The notes under the pieces: model-generated
Database searches by the model: none
Told to the model about the DNA's origin: nothing
What the model saw: only the letters and a program-made list of their open reading frames with translations
Source of the DNA: Neocallimastix lanati (nom. inval.)
Taxonomy: Eukaryota; Neocallimastigomycota; Neocallimastigomycetes; Neocallimastigales; Neocallimastigaceae
Length of the DNA: 37,500 nt
Reading direction: 5' to 3'
Assembly: GCA_016946835.1 (NCBI GenBank)
Contig: JACVTC010000005.1
Coordinates: forward strand, 1,777,501-1,815,000
Shown here: positions 21,483 to 33,002 of the stretch, piece by piece
Layout: every line of letters begins with the position of its first letter
Position numbering within the stretch: the stretch's first letter is position 1
Made by a program: the position numbers and the translations under genes

Positions 21483-21683
21483 ATAATAGTAATAATAATA
21501 ATAATAATAATAGTAATAATAATAATAATAATAGTAATAATAATAATAATAATAGTAATAATAATAATAATAATAGTAATAATAATAATAATAATAGTAA
21601 TAATAATAATAATAATAGTAATAATAATAATAATAATAGTAATAATAATAATAATAATAGTAATAATAATAATAATAATAATA
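21483..21683. repeat. 21-bp AAT-based minisatellite, 9 copies
   Basis: A TAG interrupts AAT units at 21487, 21511, 21532, 21553, 21574, 21595, 21616, 21637 and 21658, a period of 21. The frame across it would read Asn6-Ser repeats, but it has no ATG start and no flanking protein, so it is not a gene. Confidence 0.97.
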
Positions 21684-22170
21684 AAATATTTTTTTTTGTA
21701 GTGTTGTATTATTTAAAAATTAAATACTATATATAAATAAATTAGAATGTTTTTTTAAAGTAATAGTTAATAAAAATTTAATAATATAAATTATAATTCA
21801 ATTCTTATGATATTCGAAGTAATTTAACAGATGGTTAATTTAATATTTTAATATTACAATCGTTATTTTTGATTCATATTATATATTTCCATTTTCAAAA
21901 CTAAATATAATTGCTATAAATATTAATAATAAAAAAAACATTTTATGATATTTATGATAAAAATAAATAAATGATTTATTTATATAATTAATATGTATTT
22001 TAGAGATATTTATGATAAAAGTAAATAATTGCTTTATTTAATAAAAATGAAACATATTTTTTATATTATAGTTTAATTAGAATTATATATAATTTGATTT
22101 TTGTTCCAATATTATTGAATATCAGTTTTAAATAGATTGTTATTTATCATTAATATACATAAAGAAAAAT

Positions 22171-22213
<43 letters not shown>

Positions 22214-22684
22214 GTGCATTAATGATATTTTGGAAACTTTATGATTTTTTTTTATAATACGTTTTAATGATATCTTAAAAAGTTTATTATTAATAATTTA
22301 TTATTATTAATACATTATATTTTACATATTATATTTTATGATAACCATTAGTTAGTAGATATGATGTAGGTTTTGATTTTATTAAAGGTATTTTTTTCTT
22401 ATTTTTATCAAAAAATAAAAAAAATACACTTATTTTAATCAATTAATAAATAGTAAAGAATATTTTGATAAAGAAAAATTTATTTTAATTAATAAATAGT
22501 AATAAATCATTTTGATGAAGATAAAATTTAAGGTTATATATATATAATATATTTAATTTGATTATTTTTTTTTTTTTTTATTTTTTAGATTAGGATAAAA
22601 TGATCAATAATAGTTTATTTTATTTTATTTTTTTTTTTCATATATTCAATAAATAATATAAAATTTATTTAATGATCATTTTTT

Positions 22685-22715
<31 letters not shown>

Positions 22716-22797
22716 GAGTAGGATAAAATGATCAATGATAGTTTAATTTATTTGAAGTATGTACTATATTACTTTTCAAGAAAATTATATAAAACAT

Positions 22798-22843
<46 letters not shown>

Positions 22844-22985
22844 TTATTTATTTATTTATTTATTTTTAAATTTGGAATAAATTTTATTTAAAAAATTTAT
22901 TAAAAAAATACATGTAAATAAAATGCGTAAAATTTTTTACATTAGTGTTAAAAAACTGAAAATAAAATGCATAAAATTTTTTACA
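21684..22985. other. Intergenic with T homopolymers and small duplications
   Basis: Long T runs at about 22171-22208, 22688-22714 and 22800-22841. A direct repeat of TAGGATAAAATGATCAATRATAGTTTA occurs at about 22592 and 22719, and a 58-bp tandem duplication (AAAATGCRTAAAATTTTTTACATTAG) at about 22917-23000. No gene is seen. Confidence 0.75.
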
Positions 22986-22989
22986 TTAG

Positions 22990-23340
22990 TATTAAAAAAC
23001 TATGTTATGATTTTCCACGACGAAATAGCCTTCATCAATGATAACCATATGTAGATAAATATTATCATTCGAATCTGTATTAGAATTTCTTCTTTACCAT
23101 ATCGTTTCGACATCGACACTTTTGACAATGGTAGGTCTAATGGTATACAAATTGATCATAGTGTAAAAATCACTAATCACAATATGTCTAACTTTAGTAA
23201 GGAATTCCTCATGCCATACAAAATATGAAATCGAGAAAGTAGACTCACTCGAAGTTGATTAAAGGATATTATTAATATAAGATTTTATACACTGCATTTC
23301 TCCTAAGAAGGAAACTATAAAGCATAGTGGATATCGCTTT
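22990..23340 (-). pseudogene. Unidentified coding relic
   Basis: A GC-richer patch. On the minus strand about 55 codons are open from roughly 23262 to 23097 (containing YFVWHEEFLTKVRHIVISDF). They end at a TAA at 23094-23096, beyond which the same frame continues for about 33 more codons (containing HMVIIDEGYFVVENHN) to another TAA. No start codon context or known domain is recognised. A KSVDV motif followed by an Asn/Thr/Ser stretch resembles the island at 13258-13560, which might be chance. Confidence 0.4.
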
Positions 23341-24073
23341 ATTTTTTTAATTTTATTTTTCACATTGCTATTTTTTTTCATTTATAAATAATATTATATA
23401 CCAAGACTCTTTCGATAAATGAAAATTTCAATTTCAAATAATTATAAAAGTTCTAATTTCATAAAATATATATAAAAAATCCTTTTTTTAATTTAAATTT
23501 TTTTTTTTTTTTTTTTAAAAAAAAATAGAAATTAAACTTTAATAATTATAAAATAATATAAAGTAATTTATAATAATAATAATAATAATAAATAATTATA
23601 TAATTATTAATATAAATAATAATATATTTTAATATTAATAATATTATATATATATTTTTTTTAGTTTTTAATTATTTTTAATTATAAACATTAAAGTTTA
23701 TTTTAATTTTATAATTTCATTAATACATGGAATAATTATACACAATTAAAAATTATATCAATGTTTCCATACAATATAAAATATATTATAAAAAAAGAAT
23801 TATTTAATTAAAGAAAAATATAAATAATAAAGAAAATTAAAAATAAATAAGAAAAAAATAAATAATAAAGAAAATTAAAAATAAATAAGAAAGACATAAA
23901 TTAAAAAATTCTTTACGTTCTTAAATTTAAAAATTCATTAAATGAAAAGTTTTATATTAAATATTCAAAAATATTAAGATACATTAATAGTCAAAGAAAA
24001 CAATTTACTAAAAAAGCAATAAATAAATAATTATATAAATTAATATTTGTAGATTAATTCCATTATTTTCAAT
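23341..24073. other. Upstream region of the secreted-protein gene
   Basis: AT-rich, with T/A runs near 23495-23525, ATA tracts and two similar AAGAAAATTAAAAATAAATAAGAAA words at 23828-23891. It probably contains the promoter. No distinct element is resolved. Confidence 0.6.
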
Positions 24074-24544
24074 ATGTTTATAAAATTTTCATTTTTATTA
24101 TACATGTTATCATCCACATATGCATTTATGGTTTTAGCACCAATTGTTTATAATACAAAGGAAAATAGTATATCGGCTAATTGTATTAATCAATTAAAAA
24201 AATATAATTCTATAGTCAGTAATTGTAAAGATGATATATGTAATGAAGCATTTACTGAATCTTTTGTTGAAGATGCTAGAACCAACTGTGGAGAAAATGA
24301 CATTGAAAAAAAATTATTTGAACAAATTGAAAGTACTTATTTATTTAACTCTATCTCTAAATTTGAAGTTGATGGCATAAACTGTAGCTTATATAGTGTA
24401 AATTTCGGGCAATCAATTGAAAGTCGTTGTAAATGTATGGAAAAGGTCATAAAATATTTAGAACAATATACAACTAAATATAGGAATTCAATTTTAACAG
24501 ATTCAATTGTTGATTTTAAAAAAGAAATTACCGAATATTGTTAA
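24074..24544 (+). CDS. Small secreted eight-cysteine protein, unknown function
   Basis: A 156-residue protein that I do not recognise. It begins with a hydrophobic signal peptide (about residues 1-17, MFIKFSFLLYMLSSTYA), with a probable cut after TYA. The mature part has eight cysteines at 37, 51, 56, 72, 104, 119, 121 and 156, the last being the C-terminal residue. That even number suits four disulfides in an extracellular domain. The spacing includes a CxC pair (119-121), and the rest is rich in charged helix-like sequence. There is no transmembrane segment and no carbohydrate-binding or dockerin signature. Single exon with a clear ATG. The last 11 bases including the stop are repeated in the tandem duplication that follows. 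Secretion is inferred with good confidence; the role (cell-wall, host or microbe interaction) is not visible. Confidence 0.85.
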   Translation: MFIKFSFLLYMLSSTYAFMVLAPIVYNTKENSISANCINQLKKYNSIVSNCKDDICNEAFTESFVEDARTNCGENDIEKKLFEQIESTYLFNSISKFEVDGINCSLYSVNFGQSIESRCKCMEKVIKYLEQYTTKYRNSILTDSIVDFKKEITEYC

Positions 24545-25499
24545 AATAAATAAAATAAATATTATATCTGTTGCTAGCTATAACTATTAATACAAAATAA
24601 TTAAAAGTAAAAAAAAATTAAAAAATTAAAATATAATGACCAAAATGTATATATTTTATATAAATAATTGAATTAAATAAAAATTAATATTTATATTTGT
24701 TTTGCTTGTTCTATTTATTTATTTTAAATTTTTATTTTAATTTAAAGTTATAAAATAAATATATATGTGTCTTTTTTTAATTATTTAAAACTTTATATAT
24801 ATATATATATTTAGAATAATGCTACTATTTTAAAAGAGTAAATACATTAAATATTATATTATTATTCTGTCTATCTTTTTATATATTATAATAAGTTTTT
24901 TAGTAATAAAAAATAAAAACATATCATTTATGTTAATTATGACTACCTATAATTATTTACTAGGAAAAGAAAAGATTGAGAAACGAGTTTTTGTAAAACG
25001 ATTAGAATATTGTTAAAATAAATAAAATAAATATTATATCTGTTGCTAGCTATAACTATTAATACAAAATAATTAAAAGTAAAAAAAAATTAAAAAATTA
25101 AAATATAATGACCAAAATGTATATATTTTATATAAATAATTGAATTAAATAAAAATTAATATTTATATTTGTTTTGCTTGTTCTATTTATTTATTTTAAA
25201 TTTTTATTTTAATTTAAAGTTATAAAATAAATATATATGTGTCTTTTTTTTATTTAATTATTTAAAACTTTATATATATATATATATATATATATTTAGA
25301 ATAATGCTACTATTTTAAAAGAGTAAATACATTAAATATTATATTATTATTCTGTCTATCTTTTTATATATTATAATAAGTTTTTTAGTAATAAAAAATA
25401 AAAACATATCATTTATGTTAATTATGACTACCTATAATTATTTTATTTACTAGGAAAAGAAAAGATTGAGAAACGAGTTTTTGTAAAACGATTAGAATA
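24533..25499. repeat. Recent tandem duplication of ~472/490 bp
   Basis: Unit 1 (24533-25004) and unit 2 (25005-25494) are nearly identical. Both open with GAATATTGTTAAAATAAATA and close with AAAACGATTA. The only differences I see are length changes in simple tracts: a longer AT tract and two inserted ATTTA-like pentamers in unit 2. GAATA occurs at the start of each unit and again at 25495, a five-base microhomology at the junctions. Unit 1 starts in the last codons of the secreted-protein gene, so unit 2 carries a second copy of its final Glu-Tyr-Cys-stop codons and 3' flank. Confidence 0.97.
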
Positions 25500-25689
25500 A
25501 TAATAAAATTTAATCATATTTTTTTTTATATAATTTTTTATATAATTATGAATTTTGCCATTAAGTAAAAAAAGAAAAAATTTTGAATAAAGTAGCAATA
25601 AATTATCATATTTGAAAATTATCATTATCTACCAATATTTTAGTATTTATAATATAATGAATTATAATAATTATATAAATATATATATA

Positions 25690-25980
25690 TATATATATTT
25701 TAAGGTTCCTTTCACTGTAACAGGCAGTGAAACTTTTATAAGTAAAGGTTCAAAAAGCATACCAATACTAACTTCTAAATTGTTGGCTTCCTAATGGTTT
25801 TTTTCATGACAGTGGAATGGGACTCAGATTTGTTATTTGTAAGTAATCTAAGAGCGGATAAGAAAGAAACCTAGAAAGATCATTATGCTCCATATTGAGA
25901 AATTGAACTCCGGTCTTTACAGTGAAATGTAACGTTCAAACGAACTGAATTGATATTTTAACTTACATAGGAAAATACAT
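25690..25980. pseudogene. GC-richer relic, strand unresolved
   Basis: A patch of mixed composition. The plus strand reads about 31 codons from 25699 (VPFTVTGSETFISKG), faintly like a retrotransposon protease region. The minus strand also reads coherently (NMEHNDLSRFLSYPLLDYL near 25830-25890). TTTCACTGTAA at 25711-25721 is inverted as TTACAGTGAAA at 25917-25927. The last part resembles the 3' half of a tRNA on the minus strand. No intact gene is present. Confidence 0.4.
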
Positions 25981-27518
25981 TAATTATTATCTATTATTAA
26001 ATAAATAAATAAGTAAATATTTAAAATAATTAAATAAATAAAATAATAAATAAATAAATAAATAAATAAGTAAATAATTAAAATAATTAAATAAATAAAA
26101 TAATAAATGAATAAAATAATAAATTTATTTGATTTAATGTTTTAATATTAATAAAGTTTATTTTATTATAATTATAATAGGTAATTACAATTTACAAAAT
26201 TAAAAAATTTACATAAATATTTACACTATTGTGGCTTATATGCAAAAGTAATGAAATTTATTAACAACGAGAAAATAATGTATTTCAAATAAAATATATT
26301 TAATTTATATTAATAACGAGATTATTTCAAAATTCTAACATAGATAAATAGATAAAAAAATAAAAAATAATAAAATTTAAAAGATATTTAATAAAACTAT
26401 CTTTTTTTTTGTTTTTTGTACCTAAATAATAATAAAAAATTAAATATATATAATTATTAAGGTTTATTATTTTTTTTTATTTATAGATAGTTATGTAAAT
26501 AAATAAAATAATAATAGATCATTATTTATTGGTTTTTTTTATATAAATACAAAGTAAACTAATTTAAAATTAATAGAAAGTACTAATATATATATTAAAA
26601 TTTTAATATTTAAATTTTATTATTATTTTTTTTTTATATTCTATTTGTTATTGTTTATAATTTATTCTTTTTTATTATTAGAAATAAAATTTATTATTCA
26701 TGAACATTAAATTTTATATGTAAATATTATGAATTATTAGTATATTATAATATGGCGCATATAAGACGTACATAGAACATTTATGTGTTAAAACATAAAA
26801 TAAAATCATGATATAATTAAAATTTATATATAGTGAAAATATTAAATAAAATAATATTAAAATAATAGTAAACTATAATAATAATAAAATAATATAAAAT
26901 ATCTATAATAATATTAAAATAAGAGTTAACTATAATGATATTATTTATTTACTTATTATTTGTTTATTATTATTTCTTTTGTATTATTATCTATTTTTAT
27001 TACTTAATTATATTAAAAAAATTTTAATAAATAACAATTATTTAAATTTTTATTCCCTTTTTTTATTATATATTTTTAATTCTTTACTCTCAATAAATCG
27101 ATAAATATATTATAATATAAATTAATATATAAACTAAATATAAAAATTAATTAATTTAATATCAAATATATTAAAATAAATTAAAATTTTTTCCAAAAAA
27201 AAAAAAAAAAAAATCTAGAATAAAAAAAAAATTTTTTTTTTTGAATAAAGTATAATAAACTAAAATAAAATTAAATAAAAAATATACTTTACTGAATATT
27301 AAAAAATACATTTTATTATTTTAGATAAATGATATTATAGAAATAAATCAATAAAAAGAATTCATGAAAAAAATAAATACAATATAATAAAATAATTCAT
27401 GAATCTAATATAATAAAAATAAAACCTAAAATTAATTAAAAAAAAAAAAAAAAAAATTATAGTATAAGATATATTAAAAAAAATATATATATATATATAT
27501 AATCAGTAAATATAAATA
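25981..27518. other. Intergenic, low complexity
   Basis: AAAT and AAT tracts (25990-26130), T/A runs and an AT tract just before the transporter gene (27483-27502). One feature of note is TATGGCGCATATAAGACGTACATAG at about 26751-26776, a short GC-richer patch without coding potential. No gene is seen. Confidence 0.8.
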
Positions 27519-28946
27519 ATGAATTATAAAGAATATATAGTATCACCAACAATTTCTGAGGCTTCAACATTAATTAACATCGAAGATTCTTCAGACGATA
27601 TTACTTTAACAAACCATGATGTATTTAAGAAATCTAATATTGAAATTAATAATCAAACGTCAATAAAGGATGTAATAAAAAAAATTATACCATCAAAAGA
27701 AACAATAAAATTAGGTTTATTAATATTAGGATGGTATTGTTCTTCAGCTTTTCATAGTAATTACTCTAAAAAAGTATTAAAGGAATATAAACATCCTGTT
27801 ACTATGACATACATACAATTCATGAGTATTGCTGTATATAATCTTATTAGCCATTTATTAGGATTTACTAAGCTAAAGCCAATATCGAAATATGTTATTA
27901 AACAAACCTTACCAATATGTATATTCCAAATTGGGGGTCATTTATTAAATTCATATTCATTATCATTAGTTTCTGTAAATTTTGTTCAAACAATAAAGGT
28001 AATAAAAAATATAAAAAATGTTATAAATTAGATAATGTTATTCAATTAAAATTGAATAAATTAAAATATTTTTAATATTTATTTAAAATAAATATTAACA
28101 ATTATTATTATTATTCCTATTATTATTATTGTTTTTTTTTTTTTTTTATAATTTATATAATATTTAATTATTAATATATAAAAAATTTGTAAAAAGGCGT
28201 TAAGTCCATTATTTACTATTGGTATTTATAGAATTATTTATCATGAAAAATATTCAAAACAAACATACCTTTCATTAATTCCTTTAATATGTGGTGTTAT
28301 GTTAGTATGTTTCAATAAATCTGTATTCAATATTCTTGGTTTCTTTTGTGCTTCTTTATCATGTTTTGTATTTGCTTCTCAAAATGTCTTTACAAAGAAA
28401 GTTTTATCAAATTATAAATCAAAAGCAGAGAAATTAGATAAATTTAATGTATTATTCTATTTTTCATTACAAGCATTTATTTTATTAACTCCATGGTGGT
28501 TAAAAGTGGATGGATATAATATAATAAAGAATGGATTAGAAATTGACGATAGTGTTGATAAAAACAAATTTTTATTAAATGTATTCATTAATACAGTGCT
28601 CAATTTCTTCCAAAGTTGTTTTGCTTTCACTTTAATTCATTGTGTTAATCCGGTTACTTATAGTATTACTGGATTAGTAAAACGTATATTTGTTATCTTA
28701 GTTACAATTACGTTATTTGGTGATAGCGTAACTTTTGTTCAAGGTATTGGTATTACTATCACCTTTGTTGGTTTATTTCTATATAACAATGCTAGAAATC
28801 ATGATAAAAATGAAAATGCTAACGATATACTTAAGGATAAATATATTAAGGCTCCAAGAAAATCATTTTCTTTAAGACGTTATGCAAATTATAAAAATGT
28901 GTTACCATTGACAAATAAAGAAGTTTCCAATGAAAAACTACAGTAA
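27519..28946 (+). CDS. SLY41: Triose-phosphate transporter family protein, Sly41-like, 2 exons
   Basis: A membrane carrier of the drug/metabolite transporter superfamily (TPT/nucleotide-sugar family). Yeast Sly41 is the nearest remembered relative and works in the early secretory pathway; the substrate is unknown. Exon 1 is 27519-27998 and exon 2 is 28197-28946, with a GT-AG phase-0 intron of 198 bp, giving 409 aa. Splicing rebuilds the family motif NFVQTIKALSPLFT across the junction at residue 160, strong proof of the join. Without it each half is a false short gene. About 60 polar N-terminal residues precede some ten hydrophobic segments, the first at 64-84. The C-terminal half has NPVTYSITGLVKRIFVI, another TPT hallmark, and a basic cytosolic tail after about residue 370. 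Confidence 0.93.
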
Positions 28947-29198
28947 AATAAAAATCTCAATTTATTATTATTATTTTTTTAAATTATAGTATATTATTTA
29001 ATATTATTTATATATATCATAACACAATTCAGGCATATAAATTTTTTTTTTCTTTTTATTTTTTTCACAATAAATAAATATCATAAATTTTAATTTATAA
29101 ACAATTTTAGAATAATAATAATAATAAAATTAATATTAATGATAATAAAAGAAACAATAGAAAAAATAGAAAAAGTATCAATAATAATATTTTAACTT

Positions 29199-29365
29199 AT
29201 TTATAATTATAATCATTTCTGATTATTAAAATCTATCAAAAAATTTATAATTATAATCATTTCTGATTATTAAAATCTATCAAAAAACAAATAAAATAAA
29301 AATATTTATAATTATAATTACTTCTGATTATTAAATTCTATCGAAAAACAAATAAAATAAAATAA
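29199..29365. repeat. Three-copy tandem repeat
   Basis: TTTATAATTATAAT, TTCTGATTATTAAA and TCTATC recur in each unit. The second and third copies also share a trailing AAACAAATAAAATAAAA. The third copy differs by a few substitutions. Confidence 0.85.
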
Positions 29366-29872
29366 TAATTAAAATAATAATATAATAAAATTACATTTTT
29401 ATACATTTGTAATTTTTTATAATTTATATAGTATAATAATGAATATAATTATATATTAATATTAATATATTAAATAATAATATAATAATGAATATCAGTA
29501 AATACATAATTTATTATTTATTTTTATAGATATAATTTCAATTCTAAATTTAAATATTCAACTGATTTCAATCAATATTTTTTTTTTCATTTAAAATAAT
29601 AATTTTTATTTTTAAAAAGAAAAAGAAAAAGAAAAAAAAAAAAAAAAAAATAAAAAAATAAAATAAAATAAAATAATAATTAAATTATTTAAAATTTGTT
29701 AATATACAAATTTAAGATTAACTTAATAATAATAATAATAAGATACATTTTAGTATAATTATTAATAAATTTGTTTACAAAAAAGTAAAGTAAAAAATAA
29801 TATTAAAAAATAAATAAATAAATAAAGAAAGAAAGAAAGAAAGAAGAAAAGAGTAGATAAGCAATTATCATT

Positions 29873-29905
<33 letters not shown>

Positions 29906-30146
29906 ATTAAAATAATAAAATAATATAGAAAAAAAAATATTAATAAAAAATTATAATAATAATGGAAAAAAAAGATAAAAAAGGAAATTAAACATTTTTT
30001 ATTTATTAATTATTAATAAATAAAATAAAAATAACAATAATAATGATAATGGTAATAATTTTAAAAAATAATAAAATTATAAATGATTGTATATTAAATA
30101 TTAAATATGTAATTATGTAATATATCATAATTTTTGAAATTATAAA

Positions 30147-30379
30147 GAGGTTTTTTAATTTTATATATAGAAAATATATATATATTTTTGTAAAGTTTTT
30201 AAAATTAAAAATTCATATTGATGATGGAAACATTTATATATATTATTTGTTAATATTTTATTGAGGTTTTTTAATTTTATATATAGAAAATATATATATA
30301 TTTTTTGTAAAGTTTTTAAAATTAAAAATTCATATAGATGATGGATACATTTATATATATAATTTGTTAATATTTTATT
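30147..30379. repeat. 116-bp tandem duplication
   Basis: Copy 1 (30147-30262) and copy 2 (30263-30379) both start GAGGTTTTTTAATTTTATAT and end TTTGTTAATATTTTATT, differing at a handful of positions. The minus-strand open frame across them is a repeat artefact. Confidence 0.9.
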
Positions 30380-31177
30380 AATGTTAAGTAGATTTGTTGA
30401 CAATTTTTTTTTTTTAGTAATCAAAATAAAATATTTATTTATTTATTTATTTATTTATTATTATTTTTTTTTTTTTTAAATTTTTATTTTTATCTTTTAT
30501 TTTTAAATATATATTATGTGCTTAGCATTTAACATATATTAAAAGAGGTATTGATAAAATATAATTAAAATATTCCTCTATAATAAAACCTTATCTTGTA
30601 CGTTAATATTATTTTTTATTTTTTATTTTTTTATTATTATTTTAGTTTTATTATTTTTATTTTAGTTTAAAAGTCTTTGTTATGTTCAAATTAAAAAATT
30701 ATATAAATTTAAATATTAAAAAATTTTTTTAATTGAAGAAAAATTCCCGACGTTATATGAAAAACGAGATTTAATTTTTACTCAAAATTTTTAAAAATAT
30801 TAAACAAAAGGATTTTATTTTAAGGCTATTTAAAATTATTTAAGCAATAAATTTAATAAAATTATTAACAATAAACAATAAAGAATCATAATTTGATTCA
30901 TTAACTTCTGAAAGTATTAATGAAAAGAAAAGATGAAATACTTTATTTTTTAATAATTATTAGATACATTTATAAATAACAACATTAATAATCATCATTA
31001 ATATAAAAATTAAATCTAAAAATATTAATAAATGTATTATAGTTAATTATAAATTATTTTTTATTTGATCATTGAAAATTATCGACTTAGAAATTACTAT
31101 AATATATATAATGTGAAGTATTCAGTTATTAGGTACAAATAGTCAATTCTATTATTCTAAAATGAAAATTTATAAGA

Positions 31178-31209
31178 ATTTTAATGAAATCAATTAGTTT
31201 CATTAAAAT
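31178..31209. other. Perfect 12-bp hairpin
   Basis: ATTTTAATGAAA (31178-31189) and TTTCATTAAAAT (31198-31209) are exact complements around an 8-nt loop, and the flanks pair further with one bulge (TTTATAAG / TTATAAA). It lies far from any gene. Such palindromes arise easily in AT-rich DNA. Confidence 0.7.
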
Positions 31210-31654
31210 TTATAAATTTTATAAAACTTTATTTCACGACTATAAAATGGTTATCATTTATAAAAAAGTTAATTACTTATAATGGTTAAATATTCTTAAA
31301 TATATCTTTTTATGTTTGAAATAATGAAAATTGCTATTAATTTCAAAAATCATTTTTTCATCATAATAAATATTTTTTTATTTATAAATTTTTAAATATT
31401 TATTTTATGAAAACAAATTATTTTGTATAAATGTAATAAAAAAAAAAGTTGTTGTTATTTTATTGTATATGTTTAATATAATGTTGTTATTTTTTTTTTT
31501 TTTTTTTTATTAAATGTTTATATTAATATTTATATGCATATATTTATATGTATTAATATTAATTATTATATTTATGTTTAATTTTTTTTTTAAATGGTAA
31601 TAATATTTAATTTTTTTTTTATTATTATTAGTGCTTTTTTTTATTTTTTTTTTT

Positions 31655-31712
31655 TTTAAAAGATTACATTTATTTATAATTTATACTTATATTTAAATTG
31701 TAATCTTTTAAA
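31655..31712. other. 14-bp inverted repeat with 30-nt spacer
   Basis: TTTAAAAGATTACA (31655-31668) is complementary to TGTAATCTTTTAAA (31699-31712). A third copy of TGTAATCTTT, in the same orientation as the second, follows at about 31739. Confidence 0.7.
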
Positions 31713-32525
31713 AAAAAAAATTATACATATAATTAAAATGTAATCTTTATAAAAAACTATTGGATTATTTCTAAATACACAATCTGTTAATATTTTATTA
31801 ATTGGTATTAAGGTTTTTAAAGTTTAAATAATATATAAATTGATAGTAAACTTTAATAAAATAGTGTTAAATAATGCTGAGTATTAATACTTCCATTTTT
31901 ATTAATATTAAATAATAATAAATAATAAACACTATTCATTTATTGAATGTATATGTTGATTATATTATGAAGAAATAGGTTAATAAACTAATAAAAAGAA
32001 AATGTTAATGGAAATAATATTATTTATTAAAAAAAGAAACCGTAATATATATTAATATATTTTAAATTTTTAAACATTATAGATTATTGTTTTTATATAA
32101 TAACATGTAATAAAACTTTTGTATTTTTTATAATTAATAATAATAATATATTTAATTTTGTATATTGAAAGTAAAAATTATTTATTTCATATATTTTTAC
32201 TTATAAATCTTCATATTTATTTCATTTGCTTAATTAATTTTCTTATAATATTATTTTTCTTTTTATATTTAAGAAAATATTGACTAATTAAAATTATGAT
32301 AAATATAAAATTTCATAATTAAATCTTTTTTTTTTTTTTTTTTTTTTTTTTTTGTTTTTGTTTTTTTCACAATATATATAACACGAAATGTTTAAATAAA
32401 AAAATTAATTTAATAAAAAAAATTATTCTTTTTTGAAGATTTTTTTTAATCACTATTTTAGAAATAAAAAATTATTATTAAATAGAGTTTTAATAATATT
32501 AAGAAAAAGAACCAAATAAAATAAA

Positions 32526-32563
<38 letters not shown>

Positions 32564-33002
32564 AAAAGAATATAAAGATTAAATAAATAAATATTCTTTA
32601 TATTATTAATTGTAGTTTATTTATTTATATATTATTTTTTTTTTTAGAATAAAATAATTTTATTTCAAATTGACATTTCATTATTTAGAATTTTTAATGA
32701 AATATTAATATATATTTAATAGAGAAAATTATTTTTAATAAAAATATATTACATAAATTTTAAATTAAATTTCTTTTTTTTTTTTTTTTTTTTATTAGGA
32801 AATTAAGTAGAAAATTAAATTTATATATTTAATAATTAAAAAAAAAAATTAGTTTTCTTTTTATTAAAATAATTTGTAATTATATGTATAAAACTAATTA
32901 TAAACAAATATAAAATAAAAAATATATATAAATATTTATATATTTATATATATATATATTTATAAGTAATAAACATTAGAAGCTGAAAATAATTTAAGGA
33001 AA

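Larger units (their letters stand above)
28947..33002. other. 4-kb intergenic region, repeats only
   Basis: No intact gene is seen. Contents are a triplicated 45-60 bp unit at 29199-29365, poly-A and AAAG tracts (29618-29665, 29815-29850), a T run at 29873-29900, a 116-bp tandem duplication at 30147-30379, a strong hairpin at 31178-31209, an inverted repeat at 31655-31712, and homopolymers at 32327-32353 (T) and 32528-32560 (A). The last 100 bp before SCAP are AT-rich with TATATA tracts at about 32937-32960. Confidence 0.8.

Noticed and set aside
21443-21736. Poly-Asn protein
   Set aside because: No ATG start, no non-repetitive domain, and the frame is created by the AAT minisatellite.
25612-25794. 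60-codon plus-strand protein
   Set aside because: The first half is AT-tract translation; the remainder is part of a relic with stops just after.
28299-28946. A separate 215-residue transporter starting at 28299
   Set aside because: The coding frame opens at 28197 after an acceptor AG and completes the SPLFT motif of the upstream exon.
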